From RYN-230 sp036497945 (GTDB lineage Bacteria; Actinomycetota; Actinomycetes; Streptosporangiales; Streptosporangiaceae), in the NCBI GenBank assembly GCA_036497945.1, contig DASXIN010000116.1, positions 1-64,000 on the forward strand: 64,000 nt of DNA. Reading direction: 5' to 3'. Below the pieces are notes generated by a model. The model had not been told where the DNA came from, did no database searches, and was given only the letters and a program-made list of their open reading frames with translations. Each line of letters begins with the position of its first letter. Position 1 is the first letter of the stretch. Both the position numbers and the translations under genes were made by a program. This document shows, piece after piece, positions 1 to 8,816 of this stretch.

Positions 1-390
1 CAGCGCGGGCAGGCAGGCCTGCACGGACAGGATGCTGCCCCGCAGGTTGGTGCCGAGCACGGTGTCGATGTCCTCGTCGGTCATGTCGGCCAGCCGGGCC
101 TCCGGGAAGATCCCGGCGTTGGCGCACAGCACGTCGATGCCACCCAGCCGGTCCGCCGCCACCTCGGCCATCCGCGCGCGGTCGGCCCGCACGCTGACGT
201 CGGCCACCTGGTAGGACACATCGCCGCCGGCCGCGGCCAGCTCGGCCGCAGTGGCCTTGGCCGCCGCCTCGTCGCGGCCGGTGATCAGCACCCGCGCGCC
301 GCGGCTGGCGAACACCCGCGCGATGCCCTTGCCGATGCCCCGGGTGCCACCGGTGACGAGCACGGCGCGCCCAGCGATAGAGGTGAACAC
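1..390 (-). CDS. SDR-family oxidoreductase (FabG-like), 3' part outside window
   Basis: The minus-strand frame starts at a GTG at 390 and runs off the left edge, so only about 130 N-terminal residues are visible. The N-terminus has the classical SDR nucleotide-binding motif (LVTGGTRGIG, about residues 11-20), then the NAG motif (CANAGIF) near residue 90; the catalytic YxxxK lies outside the window. GGAAGGA 6 nt upstream supports the GTG start, which sits 2 nt after the stop of the upstream phosphotransferase, so the two are co-transcribed. The substrate cannot be inferred; 3-oxoacyl-ACP or alcohol/sugar dehydrogenase activity are both typical for this fold. Confidence 0.85.
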   Translation of the reverse strand, partial: MFTSIAGRAVLVTGGTRGIGKGIARVFASRGARVLITGRDEAAAKATAAELAAAGGDVSYQVADVSVRADRARMAEVAADRLGGIDVLCANAGIFPEARLADMTDEDIDTVLGTNLRGSILSVQACLPAL

Positions 391-392
391 GT

Positions 393-1430
393 TTAGTCCT
401 TCCCGCCCCGGCTGAGGAACCGCTCAGCCAGGTCACAGCTGTCCTGGGTGTATCCCGCGCCGAGTTGCGGCGCGATGTCCGCGCCCTGGTGCGAGCCGAT
501 CCACGCGACCAGCAGCAGCCGACGGAACATGATGAACGTCCAGATCTCCGCCTCCTCCTCGGCGGGCAGGCTGAGCACCCGGCGGTAGCCGACCAGCCAG
601 CTGGCCACCAGGTCCGGCACGTGCGGCTGGTGCTCGAAGAAGCTCACCGACGTGCCGACGTCGTAGAGGAACCAGCCGAACCCGGAGTCGTCGAAGTCGA
701 TGACGCTGACCCGGCCGCCGTCCACCAGCAGGTTGGCCAGCCGGGTGTCCGCGTGCACCAGCCCGAACCGTTCCGGCCCGGATCCGAACCGGGCCAGCCG
801 CTGGGCCAGCACGCTGTCGAGCCGGCCGAGCACGGCCCGTTCGGCCGGGCCGACCCCGATGCCGTCCTGCCACCGTCCCCAGCGCGCCACCCGGCCGAAC
901 GCCGCGTCGTAGTCCCAGCTGAACCGGGTGAACCAGGGCGGCCGGGGCCACTCCCGGGCGTGCCGGTGCATCCGCGCGGTGATCTCGCCCAGCTCGGCGA
1001 AGTGCGCGGCGTCGTCGTCGGCCGGCTCGGCCCCGGTCAGGTATTCGAAGCGGACGCAGTGCCGCAGCGCGCCGGGCTCGACACCCGAGGCCGGCGCCGG
1101 CGGCTCCTCGATGTCGGGCAGGGCCAGCACCCGCTGGCCGTCCGGGTCGGGCAGCACCCGCGGCGTGCGCACCCCGGCGTCGGCCCGCAGCGCGTCCATC
1201 CAGGCCAGCTCGGACTCGATCTCCGCCTCGGTGTGGTAGCCGAGCCGGTGCACGCGCAGGATGCACGGCCCCTGATCCGGGTCCTCGACCAGGTAGGTCG
1301 CGTTCTCCGACACGTTGAGCAGGCGCACCGTGCTGGCCGGCGCGCAGCCGTACGCCCGGGCGGCCCGCTCGGCGAACCGGGTGACCCGGTCCAGCACATC
1401 CCCGCCGGTGGACAGGTCATGGGTGCTCAT
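393..1430 (-). CDS. APH/choline-kinase-like phosphotransferase
   Basis: A 345-residue protein of the aminoglycoside phosphotransferase/homoserine kinase II fold. The Brenner-type catalytic loop is visible (HADTRLAN, about 226-233), followed by the metal-binding DFDD (about 245-248). Family members phosphorylate small hydroxyl or amino substrates with ATP, and members with this layout often sit beside class-III aminotransferases, APC permeases and SDRs in amine or amino-acid catabolism. The neighbours agree: an SDR starts 2 nt downstream and an APC permease remnant lies upstream. The ATG at 1430 overlaps the stop of a short upstream frame (ATGA), which suggests translational coupling. Substrate unknown. 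Confidence 0.85.
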   Translation of the reverse strand: MSTHDLSTGGDVLDRVTRFAERAARAYGCAPASTVRLLNVSENATYLVEDPDQGPCILRVHRLGYHTEAEIESELAWMDALRADAGVRTPRVLPDPDGQRVLALPDIEEPPAPASGVEPGALRHCVRFEYLTGAEPADDDAAHFAELGEITARMHRHAREWPRPPWFTRFSWDYDAAFGRVARWGRWQDGIGVGPAERAVLGRLDSVLAQRLARFGSGPERFGLVHADTRLANLLVDGGRVSVIDFDDSGFGWFLYDVGTSVSFFEHQPHVPDLVASWLVGYRRVLSLPAEEEAEIWTFIMFRRLLLVAWIGSHQGADIAPQLGAGYTQDSCDLAERFLSRGGKD

Positions 1431-1540
1431 GGCTGCTCGCGGCCTTCCACCCGGTCCAGCACGTCGATGATCGCGTCCCGGGTCACGGTGACCGCGCTGG
1501 CCGGCCCGCTCAGGTAGATCCGGCCGGCCACACCGATCAT
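1427..1540 (-). pseudogene. Short C-terminal remnant coupled to the phosphotransferase
   Basis: An open frame ending at 1427 overlaps the phosphotransferase start in an ATGA junction, as in a genuine operon. From the ATG at 1540 it encodes about 37 residues with a plausible beta-alpha ending (GRIYLSG, then RDAIIDVLDRV). No recognisable domain remains and there is no convincing upstream start. I infer the 3' end of a gene whose body has been deleted, possibly the aminotransferase expected in this type of locus, but the fragment is too short to assign. Confidence 0.3.
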
Positions 1541-1585
1541 GGACACGTCGACCAGTGTGACACCAGGCAGTACGCCGGGCACTGG

Positions 1586-1834
1586 GTGTCCTCGATCATG
1601 AGTTACCTGATCATCACTGGCTCCCCGATCCTGGCCCTGGTATCGCAGGCCTTCGTGGTGTACCTGCTGTTCGACAACATCGACTTCCTGGGCAGCGGCT
1701 ACAGCTACGCGAAATGGTTCGGCCCGATCGACCTGCTGATCGTGCTGGCCGGGGTGGGCGCCGCGTTCTACTTCAAGAAGCGCAGGCCGGAGAAGTACGA
1801 GCAGGCCGGGCGGCTGATCAACGAAGGGCTCTGA
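1586..1834 (+). pseudogene. C-terminal remnant of an APC-family amino-acid permease
   Basis: This frame gives about 82 residues: two hydrophobic segments, a basic FKKRRPEKY stretch and the ending AGRLINEGL. That ending is characteristic of actinobacterial APC-superfamily amino-acid/amine permeases, which are normally about 450-500 residues with 12 membrane helices. Only the last two helices are present, and the sequence upstream of codon 5 (about 1598) no longer resembles a permease. I read it as a truncated, non-functional leftover that abuts the opposite-strand remnant at 1427-1540, marking a deletion junction. Confidence 0.6.
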
Positions 1835-1950
1835 GCCGGGCGGGCCAGCCGGGCGCGCCGCCACGCCATCGCGCCGCGGGTGACCGCCGCCGGGGCCTGA
1901 CCCCGGTACGCTGACCGGGTCTGACGTCCAGGGGGGCTGGCGGTTCAGCG

Positions 1951-2739
1951 ATGGTGTTGGCGGCGCGCTCGTGGTGGTCCGGCCGGTGCCGGCCCGGCCT
2001 GGTGGCCGGTGCGGTGCTGGCCGGCTCGGCGCTGCTCGCGGCCGGCTGCGGGCCGGCCGCCACCCATCCGGCGGCCGCCGTCACCCCGCACCAGGCCAGC
2101 AGCAGCGCCGGCCCGGCGCCGGCCACGCTCCCGGCCAGCGCTACCCCGGGCGCGGCCAGCCGTGCCCGGCCGAGCGGGGCGCCGACCCTGCTCCCGGCCC
2201 CGCTGCCGCCCGGCAACCTGCCGCAGACCAGGGCGCGGCCCAGCGCGGGCAGCCGGGTGTTCCACGCGGAGATGACCGACCTGTGGGCCGCCGTGGTGAC
2301 CGGCCAGGCCCGGCTGGCCGTCCAGGCGTTCTTCCCGCTGCACGCCTACACCCAGGTCAAGGCGATCGCCGGCCCGGCTGCCGACTGGCGCAGCCGGCTG
2401 TTCGGTGACTTCCGGCTGGACGTGGCGGCCGCCCACCACTACCTGGGCCGGGGCGCGGCCCGCACCCGGCTGCTCCGGGTCATCGTGCCGTCCGCCGAGG
2501 CGGCCTGGATCGGCCCGGGGGTGTGCTACAACTCGGTCGGCTACTGGCACGTCGCCGGGGCCCGGCTGGTCTACCAGGAGCACGGCCAGCTGCGCTCGAT
2601 CGGCATCGCATCGCTCATCTCCTGGCGCGGCCGGTGGTACGTGGTCCATTTCGGCGCGGTGCTGCGCACCGGGGCCACCGGCCTGGTCGACCAGCCCGCG
2701 GCCGGCCCGGGCGTACCAGGGCCGGCGGGCGGATGCTGA
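1951..2739 (+). CDS. Secreted lipoprotein of unknown function
   Basis: A 262-residue protein with a basic n-region, a hydrophobic segment and a lipobox (LLAAGC, Cys about 33), so it is probably exported and lipid-anchored. A Pro/Ala/Ser-rich linker follows to about residue 95, then a mixed alpha/beta domain with many aromatic residues (FFPLHAYTQVKAI near 125; RWYVVHFGAV near 230). I do not recognise the family. The next gene, also a lipoprotein with a similar Ala/Pro/Thr linker, starts 35 nt downstream on the same strand, so the two are likely co-expressed at the cell surface. Confidence 0.75.
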   Translation: MVLAARSWWSGRCRPGLVAGAVLAGSALLAAGCGPAATHPAAAVTPHQASSSAGPAPATLPASATPGAASRARPSGAPTLLPAPLPPGNLPQTRARPSAGSRVFHAEMTDLWAAVVTGQARLAVQAFFPLHAYTQVKAIAGPAADWRSRLFGDFRLDVAAAHHYLGRGAARTRLLRVIVPSAEAAWIGPGVCYNSVGYWHVAGARLVYQEHGQLRSIGIASLISWRGRWYVVHFGAVLRTGATGLVDQPAAGPGVPGPAGGC

Positions 2740-2774
2740 CCCGGGGCGCCGTGGCGCGCCGTATCCTGTCCGGC

Positions 2775-3767
2775 ATGCGTTCCCCGGCTTTCCCGGCGCG
2801 CCGCGCCTGGCTTCCCGCCGTGACCGGTGGCCTGCTGGCCACCCTGGCCGTCGCGGGCTGCGGGCCAAAGCAGGCGGCCAGCCAGCAGACCGCGGCGACC
2901 GTACCGCCCACGCACGCCGCGGCGGCTTCCACCCTGCCCGCGCCGTCGCCCACCCCGAGCGCGACGCCGACCTGCGACACCACGGTCGCGTCCGGCTTCC
3001 CGTGTGCGATGCGGGACCGGATCGTCGACGTCAAGCACTACCTCCGGCGGCTGCCCGGCACCATTGGCATCGTGCTGCACGACCGCACGACGGGCGCCAC
3101 CTGGCATAACGCCCATGCCGGGGCACTCATCCCGGCCGCGTCCACGATCAAGCTGGCGATGATGACCGACCTGTTGCTACGCAACCGGGCCGGCCAGATC
3201 CACCTCACCCCGGCTGACCGGGCGGCCATGTTCCAGGCGCTGTACACCAGCAACGACGACGACGCGACCTACCTGTGGAACCGCTACGAGGACGCCAGCT
3301 TCATGGACCGGGTACGGGCGTTCGGTATGCACAGCACACGGTTCACCAATTCAGCGTTCTGGGGCAACGTGGACACCACCGCCCGGGACCTGGATAACCT
3401 GATCAACTACGTGCTGACCAAGACGCCGCCGCACATCCGCGGCTACCTAGTGCACCGGCTGCAGCACGTCAGCGCGCTCGACCAGCAGTGGGGCGTGTGG
3501 GGCGCCGGGCCGGCCAACCACCCGGGCAACAAGGACGGCTGGGAACAGGATCCCGACGGCTTCGGCGTATGGATCACCAACACGGTTGGCTTCGCCGGGC
3601 CGAATCAGCAGTACACCCTGGCCATCACGTACAACATGGGCGGCTTCGGCGAGAGCGGCAACACCGGGTTCAAGTTCGGCACCAACAAGCTGACCCAGAT
3701 CGCGGCCATGCTGTTCCAGGGCCACCACACCGGCACCCCGCACCCGCTGCCCTCCGCCGTCCCGTAG
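2775..3767 (+). CDS. Class-A beta-lactamase-like serine hydrolase, lipoprotein
   Basis: A 330-residue exported protein: signal peptide with lipobox (LAVAGC, Cys29), a Thr/Pro/Ala-rich linker to about 66, then a beta-lactamase-2/class-A-like domain. The SxxK nucleophile motif is STIK at about 123-126, and an SDN-like SND follows. The C-terminal half has a KDGWEQ segment and a beta strand VWITNTV where KTG would be, so a real beta-lactam hydrolase is not certain; many actinobacterial relatives have unknown substrates. I chose the ATG at 2775 because it gives a clean lipoprotein signal. An upstream in-frame ATG at 2733 overlaps the previous stop and is the alternative. Confidence 0.8.
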   Translation: MRSPAFPARRAWLPAVTGGLLATLAVAGCGPKQAASQQTAATVPPTHAAAASTLPAPSPTPSATPTCDTTVASGFPCAMRDRIVDVKHYLRRLPGTIGIVLHDRTTGATWHNAHAGALIPAASTIKLAMMTDLLLRNRAGQIHLTPADRAAMFQALYTSNDDDATYLWNRYEDASFMDRVRAFGMHSTRFTNSAFWGNVDTTARDLDNLINYVLTKTPPHIRGYLVHRLQHVSALDQQWGVWGAGPANHPGNKDGWEQDPDGFGVWITNTVGFAGPNQQYTLAITYNMGGFGESGNTGFKFGTNKLTQIAAMLFQGHHTGTPHPLPSAVP

Positions 3768-3785
3768 CCGCCCCGGACCGGATCA

Positions 3786-4265
3786 GTGAGAGGGGTGACC
3801 GCGTCCCGCTTCGTGGTGCAACTGCACGACGCCACCGCGCTGCACTACGACCTGCGCATCCAGGTTGGTGACGTGCTGCGGTCGTGGGCCGTGCCGCGCG
3901 GGCCGTCGCTCGACCCGGCGGCCCGGCGGCTGGCCGTGCCGGTCGAGGACCACACGCTGGACGCAGGTGACTTCGAGGGCGTGCACCCGGGGCAGCGGCG
4001 CGGCACCGGCGCGGTGATCATCTGGGATGAGGGCCCGGCCGACATCATCCGGGACGAGCCCGGGCACCTGTCCGTCACGCTGCACGGCCACAAGCTGTCC
4101 GGCGGCTTCGCGCTGACCCGGACCGGCGAGCGGCGCTGGATCCTGGTCAAGACCCGGGACGCGGACGCCCAGCCCGGCTCGGACATCGTGGCCGAGCAGC
4201 CGGCCAGCGTGCGCAGCGGGCGGACCTGGCAGCAGGTGGCCCGGCAGGACCGGCTACCAGGTTGA
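3786..4265 (+). CDS. Stand-alone LigD-type 3'-phosphoesterase domain protein
   Basis: A 159-residue protein that is essentially only the DNA polymerase LigD N-terminal phosphoesterase (PE) domain. Landmarks are HDATALHYDLRI near residue 16, VEDHTLDAGDFEG near 57, AVIIWDEG near 77, and GGFALTRTG near 104. In LigD this domain trims 3'-phosphate and ribonucleotide ends during non-homologous end joining. No ligase, polymerase or Ku gene is visible nearby. The start is GTG 3786 or GTG 3795; neither has a strong ribosome site. Its 3' end overlaps the convergent SDR gene by 12 bp. Confidence 0.85.
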   Translation: MRGVTASRFVVQLHDATALHYDLRIQVGDVLRSWAVPRGPSLDPAARRLAVPVEDHTLDAGDFEGVHPGQRRGTGAVIIWDEGPADIIRDEPGHLSVTLHGHKLSGGFALTRTGERRWILVKTRDADAQPGSDIVAEQPASVRSGRTWQQVARQDRLPG

Positions 4266-5033
4266 GATCAGGCCGCCGTCGATACCGAAGTCAGACCCGG
4301 TGATGTTCCCGGCGCGCGGGCTGGCCAGGAATAGCACCAGGTCGGCCACCTCGGCTGGCTGGGTGAACCGCCCGGTCACCATCTGGCTGGCCGCCTCCTG
4401 GGCGACGTCCGCAGGCTTGGCCCCGGTGGCCGCGCCGCGCGTTTCGGCCACCCCGCCCGCGCCCAGCCACAGATCGGTGGCCACCGGGCCCGGGCTGACC
4501 CAGTTGACCCGGACGCCCTGCGGCCCGAGTTCCTTCGAGAGCGACTTGGAGAAGTTGGCCAGCGCGGCCTTGGCCGCACTGTAGTCCATCACCGCCGGGT
4601 CGGGCAGCCGTGCGTTGACCGAGCAGATGTTCACGATCGCGGCGTGCTCCGACGCCAGCAGCCCGGGCAGTGCGCTGCGCGTGGTCCGCACCGCGGCCAG
4701 CAGGTTGAGCGTGAGCGTGGCCAGCCAGTCCTCGTCCGTGATGCTGCTGAACCCACCGGTCCGCGGCGGCGCATTGCCCACGTTGTTGACCAGGATGTCG
4801 ATCCGGTCGCCGGCCAGCGCGGTCAGCTGGGCTGGCCCGCCTGGCTCGGCCAGGTCCACCGCCAGCACCTGCACCTGGCCACCCTTGGCTAGCTCGTCCA
4901 GCTCGGCCGACGACCGCCGGGCTCCGGCGACGACCCGGGCCCCGTTGTCCACCAGCCCGCGCACCACGGCCAGCCCGATCCCCCGGCTCGCCCCGGTGAC
5001 CACCGCGATCCGCCCGTCCAGGCCCAGGTCCAT
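4254..5033 (-). CDS. SDR-family oxidoreductase
   Basis: A classical SDR of about 259 residues. It has TGASRGIG near residue 14, NNVGNAPP near 84, the catalytic Ser in NICSVNAR, YSAAK as the YxxxK motif, and the C-terminal DGGLIST. The ATG at 5033 is preferred over the in-frame GTG at 5042 because AGGAGG lies 9 nt before the ATG but directly abuts the GTG. The gene diverges from an MDR oxidoreductase starting at 5174, with 140 bp between them. Substrate not predictable. Confidence 0.9.
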   Translation of the reverse strand: MDLGLDGRIAVVTGASRGIGLAVVRGLVDNGARVVAGARRSSAELDELAKGGQVQVLAVDLAEPGGPAQLTALAGDRIDILVNNVGNAPPRTGGFSSITDEDWLATLTLNLLAAVRTTRSALPGLLASEHAAIVNICSVNARLPDPAVMDYSAAKAALANFSKSLSKELGPQGVRVNWVSPGPVATDLWLGAGGVAETRGAATGAKPADVAQEAASQMVTGRFTQPAEVADLVLFLASPRAGNITGSDFGIDGGLISTW

Positions 5034-5173
5034 GGTTCCCACCCTCCTGCTGCGTGCACCGTGCTCACCCCGACGGTAGCCGGGGCCATGTTCGGCACCG
5101 GAACGGGCACCATCTTCAGCGTGGCCGGCGGCTGCACGGTCCCGGCCGCCAGCCGAGCGAAGGGACGGTCCAG

Positions 5174-6112
5174 ATGCGAGCCGCGGGAGTAACCCAGACC
5201 GGCGGGCCGGTCACGCTGCTTGACCTGGCTGACCCGCGGCCGCTGCGGGACGGCGAACTGCTGCTCGAGGTGCAGGCGAGCGGGGTCGGCAACTGGGACG
5301 AGTTCGTCCGCACCGGGGGCTGGGCTACCGGTGCCCGGCCACCGATGGCGCTGGGCGTGGAGGCGGCCGGGACAGTGGCTGCGGTCGGCCCGGCGGTGCC
5401 GGGCTTCCAGCTGGGTGACCGGGTCAGCACGCATTCGCTGCCGCTGCCCGAGCAGGGCTGCTGGGCGGAGCTGTTCATCGCGGCCGCCGCCCAGGCCGCC
5501 GCGGTCCCAGCGGGCGTGCCGTGGGACGTGGCCGGGGCGTTCCCGGTGCCCGCGCTCACCGCGGATCAAGCGCTGACCGAGGCGGTGCAGCTCAGGCCGG
5601 GTGAGAGCGTGCTGATACACGGCGCGGGCGGCGTCACTGGGGGTCTGCTCGTCCAGCTGGCTGCCCACTACGGCGCGCGGGTCATTGCCACTGGAGGCCC
5701 GGCCAGCCTGGACCGGCTGCGCGGGCTGGGTGCGGCCACTGTCCTCGACTACCAAGAGCCAGGCTGGCCGGGCCAGGTGTGCTGGCTGACCGACCGCGGT
5801 GCCGACATGGCGGTGAACGCGGCCCGGGGCGGAGCGGCGGACGCGGTGCGAGCGGTGCGGCCGGGCGGCCGGCTGGCTACCCTCACCGGGGACCCGCCAC
5901 CGGCCGAGCGTGGCATCACGGTCCGCGCGGTCCAGGTCGAACCGGACGGCCCGCGGCTGGGCAAGCTGGCCGGACTGCTCGGCCACGGGGTGCTCAGCGT
6001 GACGGTCGGCGGCAGCTTCCCGCTGGACCAGGCGGCCCAGGCGCTGGACCAGGTTCGGCACGGCGCGCACGGCACCGCCATCGTGCTGCGGCCCGGCCAG
6101 CCGGGACGGTAG
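5174..6112 (+). CDS. MDR-family quinone oxidoreductase-like protein
   Basis: A 312-residue medium-chain dehydrogenase/reductase of the zeta-crystallin/quinone reductase branch. It has a GroES-like N-terminal domain (GVEAAGTVAAVG near 60), then a Rossmann domain whose nucleotide loop HGAGGVTGG is near 152. Catalytic-zinc cysteines are lacking, so NADPH-dependent quinone or enone reduction is the likely chemistry. The ATG at 5174 was chosen because conserved homology starts there and AGGGA precedes it. A second MDR gene follows 91 nt downstream. Confidence 0.88.
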   Translation: MRAAGVTQTGGPVTLLDLADPRPLRDGELLLEVQASGVGNWDEFVRTGGWATGARPPMALGVEAAGTVAAVGPAVPGFQLGDRVSTHSLPLPEQGCWAELFIAAAAQAAAVPAGVPWDVAGAFPVPALTADQALTEAVQLRPGESVLIHGAGGVTGGLLVQLAAHYGARVIATGGPASLDRLRGLGAATVLDYQEPGWPGQVCWLTDRGADMAVNAARGGAADAVRAVRPGGRLATLTGDPPPAERGITVRAVQVEPDGPRLGKLAGLLGHGVLSVTVGGSFPLDQAAQALDQVRHGAHGTAIVLRPGQPGR

Positions 6113-6203
6113 GCGCCGGCCCGGCACACCAGGCCCCGGACGGCCGCGCCGCGCGCGATGGCAGGGTGGGGGTACCGGCGTTGGGCGAGAAGGGCGGGTC
6201 CAG

Positions 6204-7142
6204 ATGGACACGATGATGGCGCTGCGGGCGCACCAGCGCGGCGGGCCGGAGCAGCTGGTTTACGAGCAGGCACCGGTGCCGGTGCCGCAGCCAGGCGAGG
6301 TGCTGGTGGCGGTGCACGCGGCGGCCATCACGTTCGCCGAGCTGACCTGGGACGAGTCCTGGACTACCGAGGATGGCCGGGACCGGACGCCAATCATCCC
6401 GGCGCATGAGATGTCTGGCACCGTGGCCGCGCTCGGCGATGGGGTCAGCACGGCGGCGGTCGGCGACGAGGTGTACGGGCTGATCGAGTTCGACCGGAAC
6501 GGGGCAGCCGCTGAGTTCGTGACCATCCCGGCCGCCGAACTGGCGGCCAAGCCGCGCACCGCCTCGCACGTGGACACGGCCACGCTGCCGCTGGCCGCGC
6601 TGACCGCCTGGCAGGCGCTGGCCGACCAGGCCGCGCTGCAGGCGGGCGAGCAGGTGCTGGTGCTAGGCGGCGCGGGTGGGGTCGGGGTGTATGCGGTGCA
6701 GCTCGCGATGGCACTCGGCGGACAGGTCACCGCGACCGGGGCCAGCCGGGACGCCGACCTGGTGCGTGGCCTGGGCGCGGCGGCGTTCGTCGCCACACGG
6801 GACACCGGCGCCCAGCCGGGGGCAGGCCACTTCGACGTGGTTATCGACACGGTCGGCGGGGCCGCGCTGGACAGCGCCTTTGCCGCGCTGCGGCCGGGCG
6901 GCCGGCTGGTCACGCTGGGTGCTCCCCCATCCGAGGAGCAGGCCCGCCAGCACGGAGTGCAGGCGATGTTCTTCATCGTCACCCCGGATGCGGCCGAACT
7001 CGCGCACCTCGCGGACCTGGTAGATCAGGGCAAGCTGCGCGCCGTGGTCAGCCAGACATTCCCGCTCAGCGAGGGCCGGGCCGCGTTCGAGAGCGGCCGG
7101 CGAGCCCGGCCGCCGGGCAAAACGGTCCTGGTGGTGCGCTGA
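6204..7142 (+). CDS. NADP-dependent MDR oxidoreductase (QOR-like)
   Basis: A 312-residue MDR protein, paralogous to the preceding gene. It has an N-terminal GroES-like domain, the proline-rich PVPQPGEVLV strand near 30, the turn HEMSGTVAALG near 70 and the cofactor loop GGAGGVGVYAVQLA near 155-168. No zinc ligands are apparent. A GAGAAGGGCGGG stretch precedes the ATG. It is followed 35 nt downstream by an MFS exporter, so the tandem MDR genes and exporter may form one unit for handling reactive carbonyls or quinones; that link is inference from position only. Confidence 0.9.
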   Translation: MDTMMALRAHQRGGPEQLVYEQAPVPVPQPGEVLVAVHAAAITFAELTWDESWTTEDGRDRTPIIPAHEMSGTVAALGDGVSTAAVGDEVYGLIEFDRNGAAAEFVTIPAAELAAKPRTASHVDTATLPLAALTAWQALADQAALQAGEQVLVLGGAGGVGVYAVQLAMALGGQVTATGASRDADLVRGLGAAAFVATRDTGAQPGAGHFDVVIDTVGGAALDSAFAALRPGGRLVTLGAPPSEEQARQHGVQAMFFIVTPDAAELAHLADLVDQGKLRAVVSQTFPLSEGRAAFESGRRARPPGKTVLVVR

Positions 7143-7177
7143 GGGTTGGCCGAGACTGGGCCAGAGGGGGTGCGACG

Positions 7178-8677
7178 ATGAGCCAGCCCGCGGCGGCCTC
7201 CAGCGGAACCGGTGAGGGCCTGGTCATGGCCAGCGGGCCGGGGCGGTGGGTGCTGCTGGCCACCGTGCTGGGCTCGGCCATCGCGTCCATCGACGCCACC
7301 GTGGTCGGCATCGCGCTGCCCGCCATCGGCCGGGACTTCAACGCCAGCCTGGGCGCGCTGCAATGGGTGGTCACCGGGTACACGCTGACGCTGGCCGGGC
7401 TGCTGCTGCTGGCGGGCGCGCTGGGCGACAAATACGGCCGCAAACGGGTGTTCGTCATCGGGGTGAGCTGGTTCGCGATCGCGTCGCTGCTGTGCGCCAT
7501 CGCGCCCAGCGCTGGGTTCCTGATCGGCGCCCGGGCGCTGCAAGGAGTGGGCGCAGCGCTGCTCACCCCGGGCAGCCTGGCCATCCTGGAGGCGGTGTTC
7601 CGGCCCGACGACCGCAGCAAGGCGATCGGCGCCTGGTCCGGGTTCAGCGGGGTGGGCACCGCGATCGGGCCGTTCATCGGCGGCTATCTGGTGGCCGCCG
7701 CGTCCTGGCGGTACATCTTCCTCATCAACCTGCCCCTAGCGGTCGTGGTGGTCGCGGTGACGCTGCGGCACGTGCCGGAGTCCCGCGACCCGGCGGCCAC
7801 CGCCCCGATCGATGTGACCGGCGGCGTGCTGGTCACCCTGGGCCTGATCGGGCTGACCTACGGGCTGATCGAGGGCCCGGGCGGGCACTGGACCAAGCCC
7901 CTAGTGCTGGCCGGGCTGCTCGGTGGCCTGGCGCTGCTGGCCGCATTCCTCTGGTGGGAACACCGCACCCCGTCGCCTATGCTGCCGCTCAACTTGTTCA
8001 GCTCGCGCCAGTTCACCGCGACCAACGTGGTCACGTTCGTGGTCTACGGCGGCATCGGCGGGGCGCTGTTCCTGCTGCCGATCCAGCTCCAGCAGGTGTC
8101 CGGGTATAGCGCCCTGGAGTCCGGGATCGCCTTGCTACCGGTCACCGCGATCACGCTGGCGCTGTCCCAGCGCTCGGGCGCGCTGGCCGGCCGGATCGGC
8201 CCCCGGCTCCAGATGTCGGTCGGGCCGGTGCTGGTCGGCCTCGGGCTGGGCTTGTTCACCCTGATCACCGCCTCGGGTGACTACCTGACCGAGGTGCTGC
8301 CCGGAGTGCTCGTGTTCGGCTTCGGCCTGGCCGTGGCGGTGGCCCCGCTCACTTCGACGGCGCTGTCGTCGGTGCCGCCCGAGCACGCCGGGATGGCGTC
8401 CGCGGTCAACAACGACGTGGCCCGGGCGGCGGCGCTGATCGCGGTGGCGCTGCTGCCCGCCGCGGGCGGGCTGACCGGGGACGCCTACCAGCACCCGGAC
8501 GTGTTCTCGGCCGGGTTCCACACCGCGTCGCTGATCGCGGGCGGCCTGTGCGTGGCGGGCGGCGTGCTGGCTGCGGTGACCATCCGCAACCCGTCCCGGG
8601 CCAAGGCGGCCGCGGTGGCCACGTCCCGGCACGGGCCGCTGCTGAACTGCGCGCTGGACGCCCCGCCGCAGACCTGA
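7178..8677 (+). CDS. MFS transporter, DHA2 (EmrB/QacA) drug exporter family
   Basis: A 499-residue membrane protein with the 14-helix DHA2 pattern. The helix-1 motif D1 is IDATVVGIALPAI, motif A is GDKYGRKRVF near 87, motif B is ARALQGVGAALL near 113, and motif C is SGVGTAIGPFIGGY near 155. DHA2 proteins export hydrophobic or cationic compounds in exchange for protons. A ribosome site GAGGGGG lies 8 nt before the ATG. The C-terminal tail after helix 14 is short and basic. A hairpin 40 nt beyond the stop probably ends the transcript. Confidence 0.92.
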   Translation: MSQPAAASSGTGEGLVMASGPGRWVLLATVLGSAIASIDATVVGIALPAIGRDFNASLGALQWVVTGYTLTLAGLLLLAGALGDKYGRKRVFVIGVSWFAIASLLCAIAPSAGFLIGARALQGVGAALLTPGSLAILEAVFRPDDRSKAIGAWSGFSGVGTAIGPFIGGYLVAAASWRYIFLINLPLAVVVVAVTLRHVPESRDPAATAPIDVTGGVLVTLGLIGLTYGLIEGPGGHWTKPLVLAGLLGGLALLAAFLWWEHRTPSPMLPLNLFSSRQFTATNVVTFVVYGGIGGALFLLPIQLQQVSGYSALESGIALLPVTAITLALSQRSGALAGRIGPRLQMSVGPVLVGLGLGLFTLITASGDYLTEVLPGVLVFGFGLAVAVAPLTSTALSSVPPEHAGMASAVNNDVARAAALIAVALLPAAGGLTGDAYQHPDVFSAGFHTASLIAGGLCVAGGVLAAVTIRNPSRAKAAAVATSRHGPLLNCALDAPPQT

Positions 8678-8716
8678 CCCGCGGCGCTGGCCGCCGCGGT
8701 ACTGGCGGGCCGGCCA

Positions 8717-8735
8717 GGCCGGAAAGAAACCGGCC
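8717..8735 (+). terminator. Possible hairpin terminator after the MFS gene
   Basis: A perfect 6-bp GC stem (GGCCGG / CCGGCC) with a 7-nt A-rich loop (AAAGAAA) lies 40 nt after the MFS stop. There is no U-tract, which is common for actinobacterial terminators. Confidence 0.35.
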
Positions 8736-8816
8736 GGCTTCTGTCGAAACCCCGGGGCCAGCTCCGACACAGGGCTGAACGCGCACCACGGCGCAGCTAG
8801 CGGAAGGACTCCCGTC

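Noticed and set aside
465..1517. A 350-codon plus-strand frame over the phosphotransferase
   Set aside because: Shadow of the minus-strand gene, which has the HxDxxxxN and DFDD motifs.
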